From an uncultured bacterium (lineage in GTDB: Bacteria > Bacillota > Clostridia > Oscillospirales > Ruminococcaceae): a DNA stretch of 9,008 bases. Positions within the stretch are counted from its first letter, which is position 1; each line of letters begins with the position of its first letter. The DNA is taken from assembly GCA_905214265.1 (NCBI GenBank), contig CAJMLQ010000119.1:1-9008 (forward strand), read 5' to 3'. Both the position numbers and the translations under genes were made by a program. The notes under the pieces are model-generated. The model saw only the letters and a program-made list of their open reading frames with translations, was not told the origin of the DNA and made no database searches. This document shows, one piece after another, positions 1 through 5,946 of this stretch.

Positions 1-301
1 TGGCGATATCTATCCCTGTCATCAGTTCGTCGGCATGGAGGAGTGGAAGATGGGAAATCTCTACGACGGCAGCTTTGACACCCAGCGAAAGGAATATTTT
101 GCCCGGGCCAACATTTACGGCAAGGAAGAATGCGGCAAATGCTGGGCGAAGTTTTACTGCTCCGGCGGGTGTAATGCCAACAACCTCCAATATGCGGGCG
201 ACGTTCTCAAGCCTTACCAGCTGGCATGTGAGCTGGAAAAAAAGCGGCTGGAGTGCGCAATTATGATTAAGGCGGCAATGGCCGATACCGACAGCGAATG
301 A
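1..301 (+). CDS. scfB: SCIFF-peptide radical SAM maturase, C-terminal end (partial)
   Basis: The reading frame is open from base 2 to the TGA at 299-301 and gives the last 99 residues of a larger protein whose N-terminus lies outside the window. It begins GDIYPCHQFVG and continues with a GNLYDG segment and the cysteine cluster ECGKCWAKFYCSGGC, then a final Cys in ACELEKKR. This is the SPASM-type auxiliary iron-sulfur domain of radical SAM peptide maturases, and the wording matches the family that makes thioether cross-links in the SCIFF (six cysteines in forty-five) peptide of Clostridia. The catalytic CxxxCxxC radical SAM core and the small precursor-peptide gene would lie upstream and cannot be seen. 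The enzyme is expected to be cytoplasmic. Any first ATG inside the window (for example at 35) is internal, not a start. Family identity is recalled from motif knowledge, not from a search. Confidence 0.88.
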   Translation, partial: GDIYPCHQFVGMEEWKMGNLYDGSFDTQRKEYFARANIYGKEECGKCWAKFYCSGGCNANNLQYAGDVLKPYQLACELEKKRLECAIMIKAAMADTDSE

Positions 302-304
302 ATG

Positions 305-347
305 GCAGCGGCACAGTCTGGGAGTTTTCTGCAGGCTGGGCCGCTGT
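305..347 (+). promoter_or_regulatory. Long hairpin in the scfB-proC gap
   Basis: Between the scfB stop and the proC start the RNA can fold into one extended stem. The outer arm 306-312 (CAGCGGC) pairs with 340-346 (GCCGCTG). After a one-by-one mismatch, the inner arm 314-320 (CAGTCTG) pairs with 332-338 (CAGGCTG) with one G-U pair. The loop is about 11 bases. No T-run follows, so it is not an ordinary intrinsic terminator. It could be an mRNA processing or stabilising element separating the two genes. The pairing is seen directly; the role is inference. Confidence 0.4.
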
Positions 348-391
348 CTGCGGTTGAGAATTCTTGCAGAAAGTTGGAAAGGATGAGTCAA

Positions 392-1189
392 ATGTTGAAG
401 CTTGGTGTAATCGGGTGCGGCAATATGGCCACGGCGATCCTGCGGGGAGTTGCGGCGGGATACACGGGAGAGTTTTCCTTTTTTGGGTATGATGTTTCCG
501 CAGAAAAGACGGCCATTTTGGAAAACATTGGTCTGAAGGCAGAAAAAAACATTGCCGGTGTGATGCGGGAGGCGGAATATGTCCTCCTTTCAGTTAAGCC
601 CCAGAACATGAGCGATATCCTGGACCAGATCGCAGCTTGTCCGGAAAGGGACCGGGTGTTTCTCTCCATCGCCGCAGGCGTGCCGGCGGAGCGGATCAAA
701 CGCGAGCTGGGGTATGACGCCAAGGTGGTTCCCATTATGCCCAACACTCCGCTGTTGGTGGGAATGGGGGCGACGGCCATGGCCCGGGTGGCACCGGTGA
801 CGGAGGAGGAATTCGCCACGGCTCAGGAGATTTTCCGCTGCGCCGGAGTGGTGCGGGAAATCGCGCCGGACCAGATGTGCGCCATTATTGCCATCAACGG
901 CAGCAGCCCGGCGTTTATTTATGAGTTCGCCAAGGGGTTCTTGGCCTATGCGGAGAAAGAGGGGATCGACTCCTCCGCCGCGCTGGCACTGTTTTCCCAG
1001 TCCCTCCGGGGGGCGGCCGACATGCTGGACCATTCCGGCTATTCGGTGGACGAATTGATTCAGATGGTGTCCTCCAAGGGGGGGACGACCATCGCCGGTC
1101 TGGAGGCTTTCCGGGCGGGCGGCTTTGGAGAAGCGATCCTGGCAGGGTGTGAAGCTTGCACAAAGCGGGCTTATGAATTGGCGGAGTAA
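392..1189 (+). CDS. proC: Pyrroline-5-carboxylate reductase
   Basis: This enzyme reduces 1-pyrroline-5-carboxylate to L-proline with NAD(P)H, the last step of proline synthesis, in the cytoplasm. The 265-residue product has the usual family length. The N-terminal Rossmann fold carries GVIGCGNMATAI at about 5-16. The NAD(P)-fold motif SVKPQNM is at 67-73, SIAAGVP at 92-98 and PIMPNTP at 114-120. The C-terminal dimerisation and substrate domain has INGSSPAFIYEF at 168-179 and the signature SSKGGTTIAGL at 227-237. I chose the ATG at 392 because GGAAAGG at 376-382 lies 9 bases upstream and the protein then opens directly with the Rossmann strand. In-frame ATGs at 302 and 383 would add residues foreign to the family. 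The gene is 90 bp after scfB and may be co-transcribed; no clear promoter is seen in the gap. Confidence 0.96.
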   Translation: MLKLGVIGCGNMATAILRGVAAGYTGEFSFFGYDVSAEKTAILENIGLKAEKNIAGVMREAEYVLLSVKPQNMSDILDQIAACPERDRVFLSIAAGVPAERIKRELGYDAKVVPIMPNTPLLVGMGATAMARVAPVTEEEFATAQEIFRCAGVVREIAPDQMCAIIAINGSSPAFIYEFAKGFLAYAEKEGIDSSAALALFSQSLRGAADMLDHSGYSVDELIQMVSSKGGTTIAGLEAFRAGGFGEAILAGCEACTKRAYELAE

Positions 1190-1197
1190 CCTTGTCC

Positions 1198-1226
1198 GCA
1201 TAAATGGCACTTCCTTTTCATAGAAT
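1198..1226 (+). promoter_or_regulatory. Candidate SigE-type (sporulation) promoter
   Basis: GCATAAA at 1198-1204 fits 5 of 7 positions of the Bacillus SigE -35 consensus (KMATATT). CATAGAAT at 1219-1226 fits 7 of 8 of the -10 consensus (CATACAAT). The spacer is 14 bp, the usual value. A start near 1233 would give a leader of about 23 bases containing the ribosome binding site of the SpoIIM-like gene. In B. subtilis spoIIM belongs to the SigE regulon, which agrees with the downstream gene. Consensus matching by eye in a different lineage is weak evidence on its own. Confidence 0.4.
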
Positions 1227-1248
1227 GGAACAAACGAGGAAAAGGAAG
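1210..1248 (+). promoter_or_regulatory. Inverted repeat covering the ribosome binding site
   Basis: CTTCCTTTTC at 1210-1219 is a perfect 10-bp reverse complement of GAAAAGGAAG at 1239-1248, with a 19-base loop. The right arm covers nearly all of the Shine-Dalgarno tract (1241-1249) of the gene starting at 1256. Any transcript reading through from proC would therefore hide this site in a hairpin. It is not followed by a T-run and is not a terminator. Confidence 0.55.
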
Positions 1249-1255
1249 GATCAGA

Positions 1256-1978
1256 ATGGAACGGATGGAACGAATCCAGCGCATTGGACAAACAGAGCCG
1301 CCGGCGGCTGTGCCGGAGAAACCTTTGCAGATGCCTCCCCCTGCCCCAGAGTCCGAAGCGGAGCGGCTTTTGGGGTCGGCGAAACCTGCCTCTCACGGAA
1401 CGGCCCGGAAGCGCAGTACCCTCACCACAGTGCTGGCGGTGCTGTTTCTGGTTGGGGTGGCCTATGGGGCAATTTTGGTAGGATATCTGGATCAGGAGAC
1501 CGTGGCGGCACTGGATTCCATCACCAGGGGCTTTCTGTTGGGCCGGGCGGGGGATGGCCTTTTGAGCATCTGCCTGCATTCCATGGCCGCAGGGATGCTG
1601 TTGGCGGGAGCGATTTTTCTGTGCGGCTTCAGCGCGGTGGGGCAGCCGTTCTCCTTGTTTTTCCTGCTTTTCCGGGGCATTGGGCTGGGGATCTCCATGG
1701 GGTATTTCTACAGCCAGATGGGCGGGAAGGGGATCCTGCTGGCTATGGGCATGCTGCTGCCCAGCGGGGCCTTGTCCGGCTATGCGTTGCTGCTGGCGTG
1801 CCGGGAGTCGTTGAAGCTTTCCGGGTTGTTTTTCCGGGCTATGACGGCAGGGACTGTAATGAGCGTACGGACTTTCCGGGTATACGGAGTCAAATTTTTG
1901 ATTCTGGCGGGAATGCAGCTGGCGGCGGCTCTGCTGGATGGAATCTGCTCCAAGATTTTCGCGGGGCTGGCGGCTTAG
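1256..1978 (+). CDS. SpoIIM-like (DUF95) multipass membrane protein
   Basis: The 240-residue product starts with a soluble, proline-rich segment (about 1-52), followed by roughly five hydrophobic segments: about 55-77, 103-124, 130-152, 158-182 and 208-236. The central stretch FLCGFSAVGQPFSLF then FRGIGLGISMGYFY (121-152) resembles the conserved core of SpoIIM/DUF95 proteins. SpoIIM works in the DMP complex with SpoIID and SpoIIP to drive membrane migration during engulfment of the forespore. The ATG at 1256 is 6 bases after AAAGGAAGG (1241-1249). The gene lies 66 bp after proC, with a candidate SigE promoter and an RBS-hiding repeat in the gap. The Pro/Glu-rich N-terminus of about 50 residues is longer than in classical SpoIIM. 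It could be a general SpoIIM-like paralogue rather than the engulfment protein itself; the family call is by motif memory only. Confidence 0.65.
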   Translation: MERMERIQRIGQTEPPAAVPEKPLQMPPPAPESEAERLLGSAKPASHGTARKRSTLTTVLAVLFLVGVAYGAILVGYLDQETVAALDSITRGFLLGRAGDGLLSICLHSMAAGMLLAGAIFLCGFSAVGQPFSLFFLLFRGIGLGISMGYFYSQMGGKGILLAMGMLLPSGALSGYALLLACRESLKLSGLFFRAMTAGTVMSVRTFRVYGVKFLILAGMQLAAALLDGICSKIFAGLAA

Positions 1979-2019
1979 CAAGTTAATGAATCGTTTATAA
2001 ATTAACCATTGACTGTCTA

Positions 2020-2048
2020 TTGACAAAATCCGATTTTTCTCTCATAAT
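2020..2048 (+). promoter_or_regulatory. Sigma-A promoter for the YesL-like gene
   Basis: TTGACA at 2020-2025 is a perfect -35 hexamer. CATAAT at 2043-2048 matches the -10 consensus at 5 of 6 positions, and the spacer is exactly 17 bp. Transcription would start near 2055 and give a leader of about 138 bases before the ATG at 2193. A second ATTGAC copy at 2008-2013 lies one helical turn (11 bp) upstream of the one that contributes to the -35 and may be an activator or repressor half-site. Confidence 0.8.
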
Positions 2049-2055
2049 AAATTAT

Positions 2056-2162
2056 GTGCCTGCAAAGCGGGCATTGTCTCGATTTTGCCCACGATTCGCA
2101 TATGGCGTTTTCCCGGCGGGTTCCTTTCCGCTGGACGGTGATTTCCGGGAAGGTCCCAGCGG
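2056..2162 (+). promoter_or_regulatory. Structured 5' leader with possible pseudoknot
   Basis: The predicted leader RNA has a short hairpin, 2058-2063 with 2067-2072 (GCCTGC/GCGGGC, three-base loop). Stem 1 is 2110-2116 with 2145-2151 (TTCCCGG/CCGGGAA, extendable by two G-U pairs). Stem 2 is 2128-2134 with 2156-2162 (CCGCTGG/CCAGCGG). Stem 2 starts inside the loop of stem 1 and closes downstream of it, so the two form an H-type pseudoknot or compete. The ribosome binding site (CGGAGAAG, to 2186) lies outside both stems. I recognise no known riboswitch class. Confidence 0.4.
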
Positions 2163-2192
2163 CCAACCCAAAAAGAAACGGAGAAGTGAAAA

Positions 2193-3032
2193 ATGGCTTT
2201 TTTCGGATTGTTCAATTACGGCAAACCCGGTCCAGGCGTTGACAAGAACGGGCCAAAAAAGAAACGGTTCTTCCTCTTTTTCGAACTCTACTTCCGGAAG
2301 TTCTGGAAGCTGGTTCAGCTCAACCTCTTGTTTCTCGTCTGCTGCATTCCGATTGTGACCATCGGTCCTGCCATTGCTGGAATGACCTATGTGCTTCGGA
2401 ATTTTGCGCTGGAGAAGCCGACCTTTCTGGTTTCTGACTTTTTTGATGCATTTAAAAGCAACTGGAAGCAGGGATTCGGGCTTTCTGTCATTTTCGGGCT
2501 TGTGACGGTGGTTGCCGGTGTCTCATTCTTTTGGTATTTTGCCAATTCGGCACGTTCCTGGATGATGTTAATCCCCTTAGGGCTGTGCATCCTGCTCTGC
2601 CTGATTCTTCTGTTTATGCAGTTTTATGTGTATTTGATGGCGGTTACGGTGGAACTGAAGCTCAAGTATATCATTAAGAATGCATTCATTTTTGCCTTTC
2701 TTGGGGCAAAGACCAATTTGATCACCGCATTTTTCGTTCTGCTGATCGGCATTCCGACGGTTCTCTTTTTCCCGCTGACTATTCCGATTATTGCAGTACT
2801 GGCTTTTTCGACGATCGGGTTCATTACGGTTTTCAATTCCTATCCTTACATCGTCAAATATATCGTGGAGCCTCATGAACAGCAGCTTCGTGCTGAGCGC
2901 GGTGAGCTGGACGACGAGGACGAGGAGGACGAAGAAGAGGAGGCAATCTTTACTGATATCGGTTCCCAGGAGGTCCCGGTACAGCCGTCCAAAAATTCCG
3001 GAGGACACAGTAAGTCTAAGGTAATCAAATAA
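2193..3032 (+). CDS. YesL-like DUF624 membrane protein with acidic tail
   Basis: The 279-residue product has a charged N-terminus (KKKRFF at 22-27) and then the family hallmark LNLLFLVCCIPIVTIGPAIA at 43-62, typical of DUF624 (YesL) proteins. Further membrane segments lie at about 95-117, 122-150, 174-194 and 196-216. YesL-type genes often sit beside polysaccharide-use and ABC sugar transport genes, but their biochemical role is not established. The tail after residue 230 is unusual: a run of eleven acidic residues (DDEDEEDEEEE, about 240-250) followed by a hydrophilic, lysine-containing end, presumably cytoplasmic. The start has GGAGAAG (2180-2186) 6 bases upstream. It is a single-gene unit with its own promoter (2020-2048) and terminator (3045-3075). 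Confidence 0.82.
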   Translation: MAFFGLFNYGKPGPGVDKNGPKKKRFFLFFELYFRKFWKLVQLNLLFLVCCIPIVTIGPAIAGMTYVLRNFALEKPTFLVSDFFDAFKSNWKQGFGLSVIFGLVTVVAGVSFFWYFANSARSWMMLIPLGLCILLCLILLFMQFYVYLMAVTVELKLKYIIKNAFIFAFLGAKTNLITAFFVLLIGIPTVLFFPLTIPIIAVLAFSTIGFITVFNSYPYIVKYIVEPHEQQLRAERGELDDEDEEDEEEEAIFTDIGSQEVPVQPSKNSGGHSKSKVIK

Positions 3033-3044
3033 GTAAGTGACAGG

Positions 3045-3075
3045 GCCGCTGTACCAGTTTGGTACGGCGGCTTTT
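3045..3075 (+). terminator. Intrinsic terminator of the YesL-like gene
   Basis: An 11-bp stem (3045-3055 GCCGCTGTACC with 3061-3071 GGTACGGCGGC, one G-U pair) closes a five-base loop and is followed by TTTT at 3072-3075. It begins 13 bases after the stop codon at 3032. Confidence 0.88.
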
Positions 3076-3133
3076 GACTGTAAGCAGAGTCTGTAACGCG
3101 GAGGACTTCTCTGGCGGCGCTGCTCAAAATGTA

Positions 3134-3164
3134 ACGCTCCCGGCCAATGATTCGCCGGGAGCGT
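3134..3164 (-). terminator. Probable weak terminator of the CE15-like gene
   Basis: A perfect 11-bp GC-rich stem (3134-3144 ACGCTCCCGGC with 3154-3164 GCCGGGAGCGT) has a nine-base loop and sits 13 bases after the stop of the minus-strand gene. On the minus strand it is followed by TACATTTT, an interrupted T-tract, so termination may be incomplete. Together with 3045-3075 it separates two convergent genes. Confidence 0.6.
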
Positions 3165-3177
3165 ACAGGGGGTGAAT

Positions 3178-4227
3178 TTACTTTTTTCGGAAAGCCATGA
3201 ACATCTGCCAATCCGAACGGCTGAGCCAATGTGTGCCAGGCCGTATGTGATAGCCAATGGTTCCGGCGTGCAGAGGATGGTTTAGGGCTGGAAAGGTTTC
3301 GGTTTCGATTCCCATTTTCCCAAGCAGGGCATAGGCGCCGGAGGCAGCCACACAGCCCGCAAATTCAGCCTGCGGGTCTGCCCATAAATCCTCCTGGGCG
3401 CTGGCGACATAGAGCGTTCGCGGCGCTATCAGTGCAAGCAGAAAGTGTTGGTCGAAGGGCAGGTCCTGTTCCCGCACGGCATAGGCGGCATATTGCCTGC
3501 AAAACCAGTAGGGGAAGCGGTCGACGATCTGTGCAATCCGTTCCCCCTGCTTCCCACGGGTTATGGCCGCGCCCGCACATCCAGAGTCGTTGGATATTCC
3601 GCCGGAAAACCTTTCATCAAAGCCTGCGGCAACCAGTGCGGTTTTTCCCAGCCGTGAATGCCCCACCGTCATGATGTTGGATGCATCGATGTCCTTCCGT
3701 GTTTGCAGATAGTCCATCACTCTCATGGCAGCCCACGCCCAAATGGCAATTTTTCCAGGATCATCCGCCCGGCGCTGATTGTCATTATAAAAGAGGCTGG
3801 CTAGGCCATCGGTAAAGTCGTCGTTATCAGCCGTTACGTCCTTGTAGCAGAAGGAGAATACCGCAAATCCTCCATCCACGATTTCTTCTACAGGCAGGTA
3901 TTCATTTGGAAACTCCGTGCGGAACGAGAGGAACAGGAAGGTTCCTTCGATTTGACGGTTTACCGGCACTGCCGCAAAAACTGGAAACGAAGCATCTTTT
4001 TTTCCCACACGAACCGTTAGAAGGATTTCTTGAAACAATGCCTTTCCTGCGCAATAGTTGGTGCATGTTTCCAGCACCTCCGCGTAGATCTCATCTGGAG
4101 CGGCGGGAATACGTCCGTAAATGTTTTGCTGAAGAATTTCTTTAATTTGTTCCCGCTGGCGGTTCCAATCCGCCGGCGCGATTTTCCGGCCGTCAGCGTT
4201 CAGCAAAAAATTTGGCAAGTTGTTCAT
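3178..4227 (-). CDS. CE15-like glucuronoyl-esterase-type alpha/beta hydrolase
   Basis: The 349-residue product is a serine hydrolase resembling bacterial glucuronoyl esterases (carbohydrate esterase family 15), which cut the ester between lignin alcohols and glucuronic acid on xylan; some relatives are acetyl-xylan esterase-like. The nucleophile elbow GHSRLGK (189-195) gives Ser191 with the conserved Arg192. A conserved SNDSGCAGAA block follows at 212-221. The likely acidic member is Glu279 or Asp280 in ASAQEDLWADP. The likely histidine is His327 in GYHIRPGTHW. I see no signal peptide, so the protein seems cytoplasmic and may act on imported oligosaccharides. The ATG at 4225-4227 has AAAGGAGAAG (4231-4240, minus strand) just upstream. 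It is a one-gene unit with its own promoter and a candidate operator. Substrate is not predictable by eye. Confidence 0.78.
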   Translation of the reverse strand: MNNLPNFLLNADGRKIAPADWNRQREQIKEILQQNIYGRIPAAPDEIYAEVLETCTNYCAGKALFQEILLTVRVGKKDASFPVFAAVPVNRQIEGTFLFLSFRTEFPNEYLPVEEIVDGGFAVFSFCYKDVTADNDDFTDGLASLFYNDNQRRADDPGKIAIWAWAAMRVMDYLQTRKDIDASNIMTVGHSRLGKTALVAAGFDERFSGGISNDSGCAGAAITRGKQGERIAQIVDRFPYWFCRQYAAYAVREQDLPFDQHFLLALIAPRTLYVASAQEDLWADPQAEFAGCVAASGAYALLGKMGIETETFPALNHPLHAGTIGYHIRPGTHWLSRSDWQMFMAFRKK

Positions 4228-4291
4228 CGGCTTCTCCTTTTATCTAAAAGAAATTCGTTGCTGCAAAATGAAGAATTAAAAGTTATTTTAT

Positions 4292-4320
4292 ATTATAGCA
4301 CAGTGTTTCCCAAATAGCAA
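4292..4320 (-). promoter_or_regulatory. Extended -10 sigma-A promoter of the CE15-like gene
   Basis: Read on the minus strand, TTGCTA (4315-4320, 4 of 6) is followed by a 17-bp spacer and a perfect TATAAT (4292-4297), preceded by TGC to form an extended -10. Transcription would start near 4285, about 58 bases before the ATG. Confidence 0.75.
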
Positions 4321-4333
4321 TTGCAATTATTTG
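4311..4333. promoter_or_regulatory. Candidate operator palindrome over the -35
   Basis: CAAATA at 4311-4316 and TATTTG at 4328-4333 are perfect inverted arms, 11 bp apart. They contain a second, slightly off-centre 10-bp palindrome AATTGCAATT (4319-4328). The element covers the -35 hexamer of the minus-strand promoter, the place where a repressor would block it. Pairing is seen; the binding protein is unknown. Confidence 0.4.
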
Positions 4334-4769
4334 AGGGAACGCGCTGCTTTATAAAACGGAGATGGCATAACGACTTTGCACTTTGCTGCCACTATTTGGA
4401 TGATTTGCCAGTGCGATGAAAGGGCAGGGGCAGGATGCCCTGGCCACATGGACCGATTGAGCAATGTCATGCAATCTGCACATCAAATGCCGGATAAAAT
4501 GCCGTTTTGCTTTCCGTCAGCCACCTGTTCAGCAGCCGGTGAAATTTTGGGATATTCTGCGAATAGCGGCGCAGACAGCCTGCATTTTCATGAAGAGGAG
4601 TTCTGGCTGGACGGAGAATGCGGGATCTATGGCATCCCGGGCTTTCCAACGCGATTGTGCACGGAATGCCGGCCGCAAATGACTATGCAATCAATGGCGG
4701 AAGGAATCGGATGGTATCAGCCCGATAATTACCAAGGCGGCGAAAAGCGGCTGCATTCTGTTTTGACGG
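4334..4769. other. Gene-poor stretch with one unrecognised open frame
   Basis: Between the promoter of the CE15-like gene and the terminator of the next operon I find no gene I can defend. A plus-strand frame stays open from about 4376 to 4822 (148 codons) and includes HFHEEEFWLDGE and IYGIPGFP. However, it can start only at TTG or at internal ATGs without a good ribosome binding site, and it runs through the opposite-strand terminator into the neighbouring gene. The other frames give no recognisable protein. It may hold a decayed gene; I cannot name one. Confidence 0.35.
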
Positions 4770-4813
4770 AAAAAAGGCGCGCACCGGTTTCAGATAGATC
4801 GGTGCGCGCCTTT
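4770..4813 (-). terminator. Strong intrinsic terminator of the rnf-like/DUF4015 operon
   Basis: A perfect 14-bp stem (4773-4786 AAAGGCGCGCACCG with 4800-4813 CGGTGCGCGCCTTT) has a 13-base loop. Read on the minus strand it ends in TTTTTT (4770-4775). It begins directly after the stop codon at 4815-4817. Confidence 0.9.
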
Positions 4814-4814
4814 C

Positions 4815-5912
4815 TCAATTGACAAGATATTGCTCAATCCTGGCAGCTTTCAGCAGGGAAATTTGGCTCTCCGATTGGAGCGAGGGGACCAGGGAATGCA
4901 CCGGCGCAGTGACTGCCGCCAGAATCTCGGCCTCACGACCTTCGTCCAGGAAGGGAGAGGTGACGTCCGCCTGGAAGATATTGGCGCTGTCCGAATAGAG
5001 GCCATTGGTCTGTTCAAGGTATCCGTCGCCCAAGAAAACCGGGATGACAGAGCCGCCGTAGCGAGCTGCCTGGGTTTCCATCTGATCCAGAACATTTTGA
5101 AGGGCTTCCACGGTGGTCATGGAGGACTTTTCCGGGCCGAAGCCCATTTCCGCCGGATACTTGCTGTTAGGGTACTGAATCCCGCAGGCAAAAATGGTCT
5201 CGAAACCGGCCTCTGCGATTTCGCCGCTGAGAGAGGACAGATAATCTACAGCGTTGGCCATGTAGGGGTTCAGCCAGGATTTTCCTCCCTTGTCGGCGGC
5301 GCGGTCGAGCCAGGTGACGCTGGCCTGGTCTAGATACATGTAGGAGGTGCTGTAGGCCGTGTGAGAGGCGATGTCGTCTTGGAGGGCGTAGATGCGGGCG
5401 GCGGGTATAAAGCCCTTATCGCGGATGAGCTGAGCCAGAGCAGACGCATCCAGGGCGTTGGGTGAGATCGCCTGGCAGGTTTTAGCCAATTCCACTCCGG
5501 AGGTGTAATACAAAGTCCCGGCGCTGTCCTTCAGCTCCACGGCAACGCTGTTATACCGGGAGGAATCCACTGTGTCTAGAAACGCGGCGGCGGCCTCTAG
5601 GGAGCCCATGCTTTCTTTGGGAAGCACAACGGCGCGGATGGAGACGCGGACGGGTTCGTACGGCTCGCTGGAGCTCTCCGGTTCCGAAGTTTCGGAAGAT
5701 TCCGGCGGAAGACTCTCCGTCTGAGAAGACGGTATGGAGGACTCTTCCGGACGATTGACAAGATTCCGCACCGCTTTTGTCACACAATAGCCGATGAAGA
5801 CCAGCACTGCCAGCAGCAGGATGAAGAGCAGCCCCTTCCAGATTCGGATGCGGCGCTGTCTCCTGCTGGAGTAACCATAGCGGTAATGTTTGATTTTCCG
5901 TTGCTTTGGCAT
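4815..5912 (-). CDS. Membrane-anchored DUF4015 glycoside-hydrolase-like protein
   Basis: The 365-residue product starts with a strongly basic cytoplasmic tail (1-26) and one membrane segment (about 27-45). A Ser/Pro/Glu-rich linker (about 54-87) leads to an extracellular domain to about 350. This domain fits the putative glycoside hydrolase family DUF4015 (COG1306), a TIM-barrel-like group: VAVELKDSAGTLYY (123-136), ARIYALQDD (172-180), WLNPY (213-217) and GFETIFACGIQYP (236-248). In the family the last motif normally reads like FDEIQFDYIRFP; here the Asp is replaced (FACGIQYP), so catalysis may be lost or altered. The ATG at 5910-5912 has GGAGGG five bases upstream on the minus strand. The gene is 34 bp after the RnfA-like gene and is the last of the operon. 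Cell-wall or polysaccharide work at the outer membrane face is the likely sphere of action; substrate unknown. Confidence 0.78.
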   Translation of the reverse strand: MPKQRKIKHYRYGYSSRRQRRIRIWKGLLFILLLAVLVFIGYCVTKAVRNLVNRPEESSIPSSQTESLPPESSETSEPESSSEPYEPVRVSIRAVVLPKESMGSLEAAAAFLDTVDSSRYNSVAVELKDSAGTLYYTSGVELAKTCQAISPNALDASALAQLIRDKGFIPAARIYALQDDIASHTAYSTSYMYLDQASVTWLDRAADKGGKSWLNPYMANAVDYLSSLSGEIAEAGFETIFACGIQYPNSKYPAEMGFGPEKSSMTTVEALQNVLDQMETQAARYGGSVIPVFLGDGYLEQTNGLYSDSANIFQADVTSPFLDEGREAEILAAVTAPVHSLVPSLQSESQISLLKAARIEQYLVN

Positions 5913-5946
5913 GGTAACCCTCCATACGCATGATTTTTTGTATTGG

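Noticed and set aside
302..391. An N-terminal extension of proC starting at ATG 302 or 383
   Set aside because: The extra residues do not resemble the family, the Rossmann strand begins right after ATG 392, and GGAAAGG is correctly spaced only for 392.
1205..1220. Sigma-54-like TGGCAC-N5-TTTCA before the SpoIIM-like gene
   Set aside because: The -12 half lacks the conserved GC (TTGCA expected), and no enhancer-binding regulator or sigma-54-type gene context is present. The SigE-like reading fits the gene better.
1204..1986. A 260-codon plus-strand frame overlapping the SpoIIM-like gene
   Set aside because: It is rich in Gly, Arg and Trp with no membrane segments or motifs. The alternative frame at 1256 has a good ribosome binding site and coherent membrane segments.
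590..2026. A 478-codon open frame on the minus strand across proC and the SpoIIM-like gene
   Set aside because: It is antisense to a certain gene and a likely one. Its composition is rich in Arg, His, Gln and Pro, as expected of a shadow of GC-rich codons, and it has no recognisable domain.
4376..4822. Calling the 148-codon frame as a real gene
   Set aside because: It has a TTG start without a ribosome binding site, no recognised domain, and runs over the opposite-strand terminator into the DUF4015 gene.
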